64,000 bases of DNA. Origin: Neodiprion pinetum. Lineage: Eukaryota; Arthropoda; Insecta; Hymenoptera; Diprionidae. Below, piece after piece: positions 36,001 through 46,699 of the stretch (position 1 is the stretch's first letter; each line of letters begins with the position of its first letter). The position numbers and the translations under genes are program-made. The stretch covers positions 14,675,290 to 14,739,289 of the forward strand of contig NC_060236.1 of NCBI RefSeq assembly GCF_021155775.2, given 5' to 3'. The notes under the pieces were generated by a model, which saw nothing but the letters and a program-made list of their open reading frames with translations, made no database searches and was not told the origin of the DNA.

Positions 36001-37212
36001 AGTAAGAATTCCTTCCTTGCATGCACGATGTGAGGAGACTGTAGTGTGTAGATGTGATGTTCACCCTTCCAATTCTTTGCTTCCGATGAGAACCCCGTAA
36101 GACGGCAATGCCGTCTAATAAATGAGATGCGGGTGTGCAAATCATTAATCTACGAGAGAATTCTGGTGAAAATATGTGAATTTGAACAACGGGTGAATTT
36201 GAAAAATTGACGACAGAACCAGGAATCAAACCTGGTATACAGCGATGCTTCACCGGAGACTTACTCCGCTAGACCACCTAGCCGCCCTGACTCTGTTGTC
36301 ATTGGTTCCTCTCATAACCAGTAATTTCAAATTCGTTTTCATGCGCCTGATATGTATGAGTGAGAATTCTTCTTCTGCATGCACGATGTAAGGAGACTGT
36401 AGTGTGTAAATGTCATGTTCACCCTTTCAATCCTTTGCTTCCGATGAGAACCCCGTAAGACGGCAATGCCGTCTAATAAATGAGATGCGGGTGTGCAAAT
36501 CATTATCCTACAAGAGAATTTTGTTGAGAATGTGTGAATTCGAGCAACTGGTGAATTGCAAAAATAAACGACGGAGCCAAGAATCAAACCTGGTATACAG
36601 CGATGCTTTACCGGAGACTTACTCCACTAGACCAGCTAGCCGCCCTGACTCTGTTGTCATTAATTTCTCTTATGACCAGTGAGTTCGAATTTGTTTTTAT
36701 GTGCCCGATCTGAATAAGTAAGAATTTTTTCGCTACATGCACGATATAAGGAGACTGTAGTGTGTAGATGTTATGTTCACCCTTCCAATCCTTTGCTTTC
36801 GATGAGAAGCCCGTAAGACGGCAATGCTGTCTGATAAATGAGATGCGGGTGTGCAAATCATTATTCCACAAGAGAATTTTGTTGAAAATATGTAAATTTG
36901 AACAACTGGTGAATTTGAGAAATTAACGACGGAGCCAAGAATCGAACCTGACATCTAGCGATGCTTTACCGGAGACTTACTTCACTAGACCACCTAGCCG
37001 CCCTGACTCTGTTGTCAGTAATTTTTCTCATAACCAGTAAGTTCAAATTTGTTTCCATGTGCCCGATTTGTATGGGTAAGAATTTCTTCTCTTTATGCAC
37101 GATGTATGGTGACTGTAGTTTGTAGATGTTATGTTTGCCCTTCCAATCCTTCGCTTTCGATGAGAAGCCCGTAATACGGCAATGCTGTCTAATAAATGAG
37201 ATGCTGGTGTGC

Positions 37213-37929
37213 AAATCATTAATCTACGAAAGAATTTTGTTGAAAATATGTAAATTTGAACGACTGGTGAATTCGAAAAATTAACGGCGGAGCCAGGAAT
37301 CGAACCTGGTATGTAGCGATGCTTTACCGGAGACTTACTCCACTAGACCAACTGGACGCCCTGACTCTGTTGTCATTAATTTCTCTCATAACCAGTGAGT
37401 TCAAATTTGTTTTCATGTGCCCGCTTCGTATGAGTTAGAATTTCTTTTCTACATGCAGTATGTAAGGAGACCGTAGTGTGTAGATGTTATGTTCACCCTT
37501 TCAATCCTTTGCTTTCGATGAGAAGCCCGTAAGACGGCAATGCCGTCCAATAAATGAGATGCGGGTGTGCAAATCATTAATCTACGAAAGAATTTTGTTG
37601 AAAATATGTAAATTTGAACGACTGGTGAATTCGAAAAATTAACGGCGGAGCCAGGAATCGAACCTGGTATGTAGCGATGCTTTACCGGAGACTTACTCCA
37701 CTAGACCAACTGGACGCCCTGACTCTGTTGTCATTAATTTCTCTCATAACCAGTGAGTTCAAATTTGTTTTCATGTGCCCGCTTCGTATGAGTTAGAATT
37801 TCTTTTCTACATGCAGTATGTAAGGAGACCGTAGTGTGTAGATGTTATGTTCACCCTTTCAATCCTTTGCTTTCGATGAGAAGCCCGTAAGACGGCAATG
37901 CCGTCCAATAAATGAGATGCGGGTGTGCA
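37213..37929. repeat. Pair of essentially identical adjacent monomers
   Basis: The monomers starting at 37213 and 37571 share private variants not seen in their neighbours (GACCAACTGGACGCC, GCCCGCTTCGTATGAG, CTACATGCAGTATG). They appear identical through to about 37929. This looks like a very recent single-monomer duplication. Confidence 0.85.
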
Positions 37930-38420
37930 AATCATTATTCTACTAGAGAATTTTGTTGAAAATATGTAAATTTGAACAACTGGTGAATTTGAAAAATTGA
38001 TGGCGGAGCCAGGAATCAAACCCGGTATCTAGCGATGCTTTACCGGAGACTTACTTCACTAGACCACCTAGCCGCCCTGACCCTGTTGTCAGTCATTTCT
38101 CTCATAACCAGTGAGTTCAAATTTGTTTTCATGGGCCCGATTTGTGTGAGTAAGAATTTCTTCTCCGCATGCACGATGTGAGGAGACTGTAGTGTGTAGA
38201 TGTTATGTTTACCCATTCAATCCTTTGCTTTCGATGAGAAGCCCGTGGGACGGCAATACCGTCTAATAAATGTGATGCGGGTGTGCAAATCAATAATCTA
38301 CGAGAGAATTTTGTTGAAAATATTCAAATTCAAACAACTGGTGAATTTGCAAAATCAACGACGGAGCCGGGAATCGAACCTGGTATCTAGCGCTGCTTAA
38401 CCGGAGTCTAACCTCACTAG

Positions 38421-38431
38421 ACCACCTAGCC
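38421..38431. repeat. Target-site duplication, left copy (ACCACCTAGCC)
   Basis: This 11-bp satellite sequence borders the 5' end of the R1-clade element and recurs at 45330-45340 after its A-rich tail. It lies at the 5' end of the minus-strand tRNA-like segment, overlapping the A box. Confidence 0.85.
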
Positions 38432-39182
38432 CCCCTACGTCGGCTGTCACCTTGTCGTGGTGTAGGGGCTTAATGGCCGCGATGAATCTTGACGACCCGA
38501 CGCCCCGGGGCTTTAAGACCCGTGGCGGAAGTGATTCTAGACGAGCGTCCACTAAGAACAGTCGGCTCAGCCCCTTGGGGCTGGGTGTATGAATGATTGT
38601 TTGAATGGGCGATGTGTACATGGGATGCGGTTGGGGCCCCTGGGGCAATTTTTCAGAGACTAACCAAGGAAGGAGTAGTTGCCGACCGACCGGGGCTGCG
38701 GGTGAAGTCAGTACCTTCACCGGGCCTCTGTGGCGTACTACGGGTAACCTAAGTCCACGGAACCTCGGTTCCCTGGCGAAGGTCCCAGGAAACCACATGT
38801 CCAAAGTGGGAGAACCGCTCCTCGCTGCTGACTGGAGCCAATCTGGGAGTCAAACCTCGGATCCCGGGCGCATGTGTGGAGGATTACCCGGTCAGTATTT
38901 CATACCTGACCCAGTCCTCATACCCGACGTCCGGTAGGTCAAATCCGGCAACGTCTTACCGGGTCGGGGCCTACCCTGTTTCGGATTGACAGGGGAATCT
39001 CCGGCCTGGCGACGTCAAAGATGTAGGGACGGGGGGTTCGAGCGGATAGGGCAGACCACCCGACAAACCGACAGCGGCTTCCGTTCGAGGGGGGAGGGAT
39101 TCTTACCGGCGGGGAGAGATGCCACACCGCGGTGTGGCTGCCATGATGGCCGAACCGTCGTTATATACTTTTCTGTTACAGT
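38432..39182 (+). other. 5' UTR of the R1-clade element
   Basis: About 750 GC-rich bases without a convincing ORF. The first bases CCCCTAC (38432-38438) are exactly complementary to GTAGGGG (38462-38468), which gives a terminal stem-loop. A second hairpin, CAGCCCC-TT-GGGGCTG, lies near 38569-38584. The internal promoter expected for a LINE would lie here but cannot be pinpointed. Confidence 0.7.
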
Positions 39183-41616
39183 ATGGATATCACAACATTC
39201 AACCAACCAAATAAACCCAAGCAAGGAGGAGGAGGTGAGGACAGGGAGATACGGGGACGTCCCATCGTAAGGGGAATCAGTTGGCCCCCCCTTGCGGCAA
39301 AGACGGAAACGGACCCAGTGGCAGAGACACCTGCGGTCAAGGCCCTTGGGAAGGAGGAGAAGGGGGAGACCACGACAATGGCGCCTGCCGATAAGCAACC
39401 CCCGCAGCCGCAGTGCCAACAGGGGAGTAAGAGGAAGGGGAGCGAGCTCACCCCACCAGGAGTCGCGAGTTCCTCGGACGACGAGGAGCCGACCCTGCCG
39501 CGCAGGCCGGGAAGTACGCGGGGAGGCATACCGGGAGCCACAGAAAGCGGGACCGGAGAGGCGAGAGCTGTGCTTTCAGCCAACGAGAGTGGAGAAGGCC
39601 AGCAACAACAGCAGAAGAAGAACACTGGTACACGCCCTAAGGACAAAAAGCGGCGCGTTGTCCTCAATAACAAGGGAGCCTACGCCGCAAGGGGCTCGGG
39701 CACCGACGACACGGGATCCGAGGTAGGTACTCACAGCCAACGTCCGGGGATGGCAAAAGATCCCCCTACCATCACGAAGGCCAGGGGAAAGGCCACCGGT
39801 ATGGGGACGAGCTCCCCAGAAGATACCCCGATGGGGATAGGCCCCGTCGAATATAGATACATGACCGCGGCAGATCTGGGAGCCCAGATCAGGGACTGGA
39901 TTGAGGAAATTGATGGCATTAGGGTAAAATGCAAATCAATGAACGGCAGAATGAGCGGTGAAATCAAAAGAAGAGTGGGCTGGGCGAAAGACGCTCTGCT
40001 CACCCTTACCGGCAAAGCAGAAACCGCAGCCGGTCCCGCAGAGCTACTGGAGGAGAAGAGGAGGCTGGAAACCCAGGTCCGGGATGGACTGAGGGAGAGG
40101 GAGAAGCTCCAGAGGAAGCTCGAGGAGTATCGGGTGGCCCTAGGGAGAGCCCAGGCCGGGGCAAAAACCCCCGTAGTAGACACCTACGCGACGGTCACCA
40201 GGGGGATACCCCCAACAACGCTGTCGCTTCACATTCAGGCGGCAGCGGTAAGCACGGCAGGGGAAACCAGCGAGGGCCAGCCGACAGCGACGTCGACCGG
40301 CGCGTCGGATCTCGGACTCCGACTCACGGACTCCGAGCTATACCTGGTCCCGGACGAGGACAGGGCCAGGAACGAAGAGCCGGCCAGGCAAGCAGCGGCC
40401 CTCAGACAAGTGCGAGAGGAGGTCAGCCGGATCTCCCGCATGCTGTGCAGCACGAGAGACGGGGGAAACCTAAACCCAAGCCATACCGCGACCACCCCGG
40501 GTGCCGCAAGAGAAAGAGGTGCAGGCCTCGAACCGCCCAGCAGGGCGTTCGCGGTACCTAACGCGGCCCGAGAAACCGCCAAACCTGCAGAAAAAGCCCC
40601 AGGCGCGGCGGGCTCCCCAATGGAGGCAGGTGACGACGCCTGGGTCGAAGTGCGACGAAAAGGCGCGACGGTGAAGGTGAAGAGGAAGAAGGAGGAGCGA
40701 TTAACCATAGAGACCCCCCCCCGGAGGGGCAAACCATAGCAGGTCGGCAACGGAGGCCAGGCCAAGGGTCCCACCGTCGACACAGGCGCAGACAGGCGCG
40801 AGCAAACCGCCCGGAGTCACCCGAAAGGCCCCGAGAACCGCGGCGGTCGCGATTAAGTGCAGAGGGGAGAGCGCCCGCTATGCAGAAATTCTGCAATTTG
40901 CCCGCAGCAAGATACAACTGGAGGAGTTGGACATAGGAGGGACCAGGGTTCGGCGAGCAGCCAATGGCGGGGTGCTCATTGAGATACCCGGACCCGAAAA
41001 TGTAAAGAAGGCGGACGCCCTGGCGGAGCGACTCTCCAATATAATCGGAGAGAAATACGGCGATGCGGTCCAGGTGACGCGACCGTCAACCAAGGGGGAG
41101 CTGAGAGTGCAAGGGCTGGACGACTCGGTGACGACAGAGGAGCTGGCCCGCACCCTAGCGGAGCAGGGAGGATGCGGCCCACAGGAGATCCGTGTAGGCC
41201 CTCCTCGCAGAACGGCTGGCGGGCTCTTCAGCGCCTGGGTGCAGTGCCCTCTAAGGGCAGCCACAACCGTAGCGGCAAAGGGGAAGCTCAAAATAGGCTG
41301 GACCATAGCCAGGGTCGAGCTATTGGAGGCGCGGCCCCGTCAATGTTATAGGTGCTGGGGCTTTGGCCACATAGGCACCTCGTGCAACGCACCGGCAGCG
41401 CGCGGGCGCGCGTGTTTCAGATGCGGCAGCGAGGGACACCAGGCGAGAAGCTGCACATCCGCCCCGAAATGTGTGGTGTGCGACACCAAAGGGAGGAACA
41501 GCGCCCACAGGATGGGGTCGGGAAGCTGCGCGTCGGTCAGCGAACGGGGTCGGGGGCCCGTAGCCAGGGACACAGTAGATGGCCAGGTTCTTCCTACAGG
41601 GCAACCTGAACCATAG
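39183..41616 (+). pseudogene. ORF1 (Gag-like, zinc-knuckle nucleic-acid-binding protein), frameshifted
   Basis: The first frame opens with ATG at 39183 and stops at 40739 (518 codons). It is low-complexity, charged, and coiled-coil-like around 40030-40170. Family-like sequence then continues in the +1 frame, open from 40711 to 41616. That part includes a PRTAAVAIKC-like segment and three Cys-His knuckles: CX2CX4HX4C at 41344 and 41413, and CX2CX8HX6C at 41470. The switch falls at a run of nine Cs (40714-40722), consistent with one surplus base. Without it the frame would be about 811 codons. The protein would package element RNA and localise it to the nucleus or target. ORF2 starts 38 bases before its end. 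Confidence 0.88.
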
Positions 41617-44600
41617 CCGGGGGGCTCAGGACCTGCTGAGCCAGTTTGCGTTGGAAGAGGGGGTGGATGTGTGTCTCATATCCGAGCCACACTCCATCCC
41701 GGGCGCAGACAGTTGGCTGGGCAGCGAGGACGGCCTTGCGGCCATATGTTGGAGGACGGAGGGCGATGCACCACGGTGCTCCCTACTGGAGAGGGGAAGG
41801 GGGTATGTAGCGGCCAGATGCGGAAATCTAGTAGTCGTGTCTGTCTACATATCCCCCAACGTCCCCATGCAAACCTTCGAGGCATTTATGGACGACCTGG
41901 AGCGGGTGGTCCGGTCAGCAGGCGATGGCGGTAGGGGAGTACTGGTGGGCGGCGACTTTAACGCCCGCTCGCCGACATGGGATCCAGCGGGGAGCAACCG
42001 CAGGGGGGAGCTTCTGGAGAGATGGGCGGCGTCGTGCGGAGTAAGCCTGCACAATGATGGGTGCACGGCAACGTGTGTCAGGGCGCAGGGCTCATCGGTT
42101 GTCGACCTGACGTGGTCGACGCCGAACCTGACGCCGACGGTGCAGCAATGGCGGGTCCTCACGGAGAGGGAGACGCTCTCGGACCACCTCTACATAACTT
42201 ACGAGATACGGGGCCCCCGGCGCGTAAGATCTGTGGCCGGATGGGGACACGCACGGTGGAACTGGCGTAAATTCAACACAGAACGCTTCCGGGAAACCCT
42301 AGACACCTGTCTGGCATGGGGACCAACGGGAGAGGACCAGACCACGTCGGCCGGCCTCGCTGCATGGGTGGAGAGAACCATGACGCAGGCCTGCGACGCG
42401 GCCGCTCCCAGAGCTCGACCCAAGAGCTGCAGGAGGACCACGTACTGGTGGAGCGAGGACCTGGCCGAGCAACGCAGGCGCTGCGTGGCAGCAAGGAGGC
42501 GTCTCACCAGGGACAGGAGAGCGGCCAGCGGCCCCCACCACGATATTGAGGCCGAGTACCGGGCCAGTAAGCGGAGGCTGCGGGATAGCATCAAGGCAGC
42601 GAAGGCCAAGGCTTGGGAAGACCTCGTGGGTTCCGTGGAATCGGACCCATGGGGCATACCATACAAGCTAGTGCTGGGTAGGCTCCGCACTGCCTCGAGG
42701 GGGCTGACGGAAACCCTCGACAGCGAAACTCTGGGGAGGCTCCTCACGGCGCTATTCCCGACAGAAGAGGGCAGCGTGCCGGTGAGCCAGGAAGACCGGA
42801 GCTGGAACGAGGGATGGGCGGTCACGGTCAAGGAAGTACGGTCCGCGCTCAAGAAGGGGAGCGGGCGAAACACCGCCCCGGGACCCGACGGCGTTAGAGG
42901 AGCCGCGTGGGCAGGAGCCCCCGAGGGGATGACTACCCTGATCGCAAGGACGTTTACGGCGTGCCTACGGGAAGGGCAGATCCCACGATCCTGGAAGAGG
43001 GCCCGCCTAGTGCTTATCCCCAAAGGAGGCACGTCCGGCGGACCTCTCCCAAAGGTCAGGCCTATATGCCTTCTGGGCGAACTGGGGAAGGCCTTCGAAA
43101 GGGTACTGGTTTCCCGATTGGGGGATTGGATGGAGGAGAACCCCCGGGCCCGGCTGTCGGACGACCAATACGGCTTCCGGAAAGGGCGGTCAACGATCGA
43201 CGCGCTCATTAGGGTGCGCGAGTTCGTCGAGGGCGCTACAAGGACGGGAGGCTGTGCGGTAGCTGTATCTCTAGATATAGCCAACGCGTTCAACAGCCTC
43301 CCATGGCCAGTCATCATGAACGCGCTCGTGACGAAGGGGGTACCCGCGTATATGCGGCAGATTATTAATAACTATCTTTCCCACAGGCACGTCGAGTACG
43401 CAACGGAGGGCGGGGAACTGAGCAGCTTGGCGGTGACAGCTGGAGTTCCACAGGGGTCTGTTTTAGGTCCTCTCCTGCGGATCCTGTCGTTCGACCAGGT
43501 CCTGCGGGTTGGAGCGGAGCCGGACACCGCAGTGGTATGCTACGCGGACGACACCCTGGTCCTGAGCTCCGCGGCGGATCCAGCATCTGCAGTGGCGCTG
43601 GCCAATGTGATGGTGGCGAGGGTATGCCGGTGCATATCGGGCCTCGGGCTGAGGATATCGGCCAACAAGACGGAGGCGGTCCTCTTCGGCCGGGCAGGAA
43701 AAGGGATCGTGGGACAAATCCCGGACTTGAGGGTGGGTTCGGAGAGGATCCCACTGGCGGGGTCCATGAAGTATCTCGGGATATGGCTGGACTCCGGTCT
43801 TACGTTCCGGGAGCACTTCACGGCCATGGAAGCGAAGGATGGGGGCATCACGAGGGCCCTATCCCGACTGATGCCGAACATGAGGGAGCCGTCGGAGGCG
43901 AAGCGGCGACTGTACGCAGGGACCCTGTTCGCGGCCATCCTGTACGGGGCCCCGGTATGGGGGGACGTGGCGCAAAGGTCAAAGGTCATTCAATGAGCCT
44001 TGGGTAGGTACCAGAGGGGAATTTGTACGAGGGTGGTCGCGGCATACCGGACGGCGTCCTTTGTGTCCGTCACACTGCTGGCCCGAAAGACGCCGCTACA
44101 CCTGGTGGCTGGTGCCTACCACCGGGCATATGGCTGAATGCGGGAGGCGCGAGCGACGACGGGATCCTGCTCTGCGGAGAAAGTAAAGATCGTCAGGGCG
44201 AGAGAGCTCCTCTCTGCCCGCGAGCGTTGGAGGAGGTCCCTGGAGGGTCCCGACCTCCCTAGTGGGAGGTTGAGAGCGGTGATTGCAGGTAATTGGGATG
44301 GGTGGCATGGCAGGGGGCACGGAATGCTGACCTTCCGATTGACCCAGGTGCTGACGGGCCGCGGTTGTTTCGCCGACTTCCTGCACAGGATAGGGAGGGC
44401 GGAACGGCCGGACTGCCAGCACTGCGGGGGGACCGCGGACACGTCGAGCAACACAGTAGAAACGTGCCCAGCGTGGACGGTAGATAGGGCGACCCTGCGG
44501 GAGGCTGTTGGGGGGGATCTGACCCTGGCAGGGTTAGTACGGGCTATGACAAGCTCAAGGGAGGGATGGGCGGCGGTGGCCAGCTTCGCGGAACGGGTGA

Positions 44601-44671
44601 TTGCAGCGAAAGAATTGGAGGAGAGAGCGCGGCAGCAGGCCTCGCAGCGCAGAGGAAATGGGACCCGGTAG
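41579..44671 (+). pseudogene. ORF2 (endonuclease and reverse transcriptase) with two in-frame stops
   Basis: ATG at 41579 overlaps ORF1. The N-terminal AP-type endonuclease has the motifs GDFNA (residues 125-129) and SDH (201-203). The RT follows, with the PQGSVLGPLL block and YADD at 655-658. The frame is then broken by TGA at 43994-43996 (probably from CGA) and TGA at 44135-44137, both in the same frame, and reopens to 44671 (1,030 codons overall). That length is normal for R1-clade ORF2. The C-terminal motif has CX2C (44414, 44423) and a final Cys before PAW. Where the family usually has His (DT.EH), this copy reads DTSSN, so a probable zinc ligand is lost. The product would nick target DNA and prime reverse transcription from the nick. 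Confidence 0.92.
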
Positions 44672-45329
44672 CGCAGGCTACACGGGCCGAACGGTAGTTC
44701 GGACATTTGGGAACCCGAACGGGTTGGCGGGGCGGGGTGTCGGCCGAGCTCCGCTCCGTCCCTCAGGGCGGGCCGGGGAAGGCGCGGAGAGGCATAGGTG
44801 GTGCCAGAATAGGGCGGTGTAGGACGCAGTGGGCTCTCGGTTAGGGCTAGGGCCTCTTCGCCAAATACCATTTCTTCATCATCGGCCCCAACCCCCTGAG
44901 ACGGCGACTGGAGCGCGACGCCGCGCAGTCTTGCCCGACCCCCGCGAGGGCAGTCTTTGGCCCTTGAGGGCGCAGAGTAGGAATCGCCCTCGGCACTGGG
45001 CGGCTTCGCCTCACGAAGCGCCAGCCACAGAGCAGTTAGGGGAAGGATACTCACGAGGAAGAGAGTCATAATAGCTAGCGGGAGAGAGATGGGGAAGCGC
45101 AAGCCCCGACAGGCAGGACACGCAGCCGCGTATTAGTGCCGGGGGGCTCCCTGAAGATATGCCTCGAGCGGTTCCGGGGAGTCCCCTACCCGCACCAGGA
45201 TGGCCGCTGGTTTTTTAGTGGGTGCGAGTCCCACGATACCCCGAGGGTCCTTGCGTGGAGCCTCGGAGTGTGCATAAGGCATTTTTCCAGCGATAACAAA
45301 AAAGAAAATAAAGAAAAAAAAAAAAAAAT
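44672..45329 (+). other. 3' UTR and A-rich tail of the R1-clade element
   Basis: About 620 bases without supported coding, ending in an A-rich stretch with interspersed G and T (about 45297-45328). This is the usual 3' end after target-primed reverse transcription. The target-site duplication follows at once. Confidence 0.8.
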
Positions 45330-45340
45330 ACCACCTAGCC
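45330..45340. repeat. Target-site duplication, right copy (ACCACCTAGCC)
   Basis: Exact repeat of 38421-38431. The satellite monomer resumes in register with GCCCTGACTCTG. Confidence 0.85.
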
Positions 45341-46699
45341 GCCCTGACTCTGTTGTCATTAATTTCTCTTATAACCAGTGAGTTCAAATTTGTTTTCATG
45401 TGCCCGATTTGTGTAAGTAAGAATTTCTACTCTGCATGCACGACGTAAGGAGACTGTCGTGTGTAGATGTTATGTTTACCCTTTTAATCCTTTGCTTTCG
45501 ATGAGAAGCCCGTGAGACGGCAATGCCGTCTAATAAATGAGATGCGGGTGTGCAAATCATTAATCCACAGGAGAATTTTGTTGAAAATATGTAAATTTGA
45601 ACATCTGGTGAATTTGAAAAATTAACGACGGAGCCAGAAATCGAACCTGGTATCTAGCGATGCTTCACCGGAGACTTACTCGACTAGACCACCTAGCCGC
45701 CCTGACTTTGTAGTCATTAATTTCTCTCAGAACCAGTGAGTTCAAATTTGTTTTCATGTGCCCGATTTGTGTTAGTAAGAATTTCTTCTCTGCATGCATG
45801 ATGTAAGAAGAATGTCGTGTGTAGATGTTATGTTTACCCTTTTAATCCTTTGCTTTCGATAAAAAGCCCGTCAGACGGCAATGCCGTCTGATAAATGAGA
45901 TGCGGGTGTGCTAATCAATAATCTACGAGACAATTTTGTTGAAAATATGTAAATTTAAACAACTGCTGAATTTGAAAAGCTAACGACGGAGCCGGGAATC
46001 AAACCTGGTATCTAGCGATGCCTCACCGAAGACTTACTTCACTAGACCACCTAGCCGCCCTGACTCTGTAGTCATTAATTTCTCTCAAGACCAGTGAGTT
46101 CAAATTTGTTTCCAAGTGCCCGATTTGTATGGGTAAGAATTTCTTCTCTGCATGTACGATGTGAGGAGACTGTAATGTGTAGAAGTTATGTTCACTATTT
46201 CAATCCTTTGCTTCCGATGAAATGCCCGTGAGACGGCAATGCCGTCTAACAAATGGAATGCAGGTGTGCAAATCATCAATCTACGAGAGAATTTTGTTGA
46301 AAATATGTAAATTAGAACAACAGGTGAATTTGAAAAATTAACGACGGATCCAGGAATCAAACCTGGTATCCAGCGATGCTTTACCGGAGACTTACTCCAC
46401 TAGACCACCTAGCCGCCCTGACTCTGTTGTCATTAGTTTCTCTCATAACAGTTATTCCAAATTTGTTTTCATGCGCCCGGTTTGTATGAGTAAAAATTTC
46501 TTCTCTGCATGCACGATGTGAGGAGACCGTAGTGTGTAGATGTTATGTTCACCCTCTCAATTCTTTGCTTCCGATGACAAGCCCGTAAGACGGCAATGCC
46601 GTCCAATGAATGAGATGCGGTCGTGCAAATCATTATTATACCAGAGAATTTTGTTAAAGATATGTAAATTTGAACAACAGGTGAATTTAAAAAATTGAC

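Larger units (their letters stand above)
18373..38420. repeat. 358-bp satellite array S3, about 56 monomers
   Basis: Continuous head-to-tail monomers with a 358-bp period, 20,048 bp in all, in a single orientation. Monomers differ visibly in the T-loop (GGTTCGATTCC versus GGTTTGATTCC versus a broken T-stem form), the palindrome and the flanking tracts. Variants are interleaved in blocks. The array ends inside the tRNA-like segment where the R1-clade element is inserted. I see no genes. Confidence 0.95.
38432..45329 (+). mobile_element. R1-clade non-LTR (LINE) retrotransposon, full length but decayed (about 6.9 kb)
   Basis: It has a 5' UTR (38432-39182), ORF1 with three zinc knuckles, and ORF2 with an AP-type endonuclease, RT and C-terminal Cys motif. 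A 3' UTR ends in an A-rich tail (about 45297-45328), and an 11-bp target-site duplication flanks it. The endonuclease start (FLQGNLNHSRGAQDLL) and the C-terminal CX2C...DT...CPAW pattern are characteristic of the R1 clade. The element is much more GC-rich than the satellite and the AT-rich flank, as expected of an insertion. It is on the opposite strand to the tRNA-like units. ORF1 is frameshifted and ORF2 has two stops, so this copy should be inactive. Confidence 0.93.

Noticed and set aside
18373..38420. CRISPR-like periodic array
   Set aside because: The repeat unit fills the whole 358-bp period with no unique spacers, and the context is eukaryotic.
39015..43317. Long antisense open frames opposite the R1-clade ORFs (up to 372 codons)
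   Set aside because: They are shadows of GC-rich coding sequence on the plus strand and show no domain of their own.
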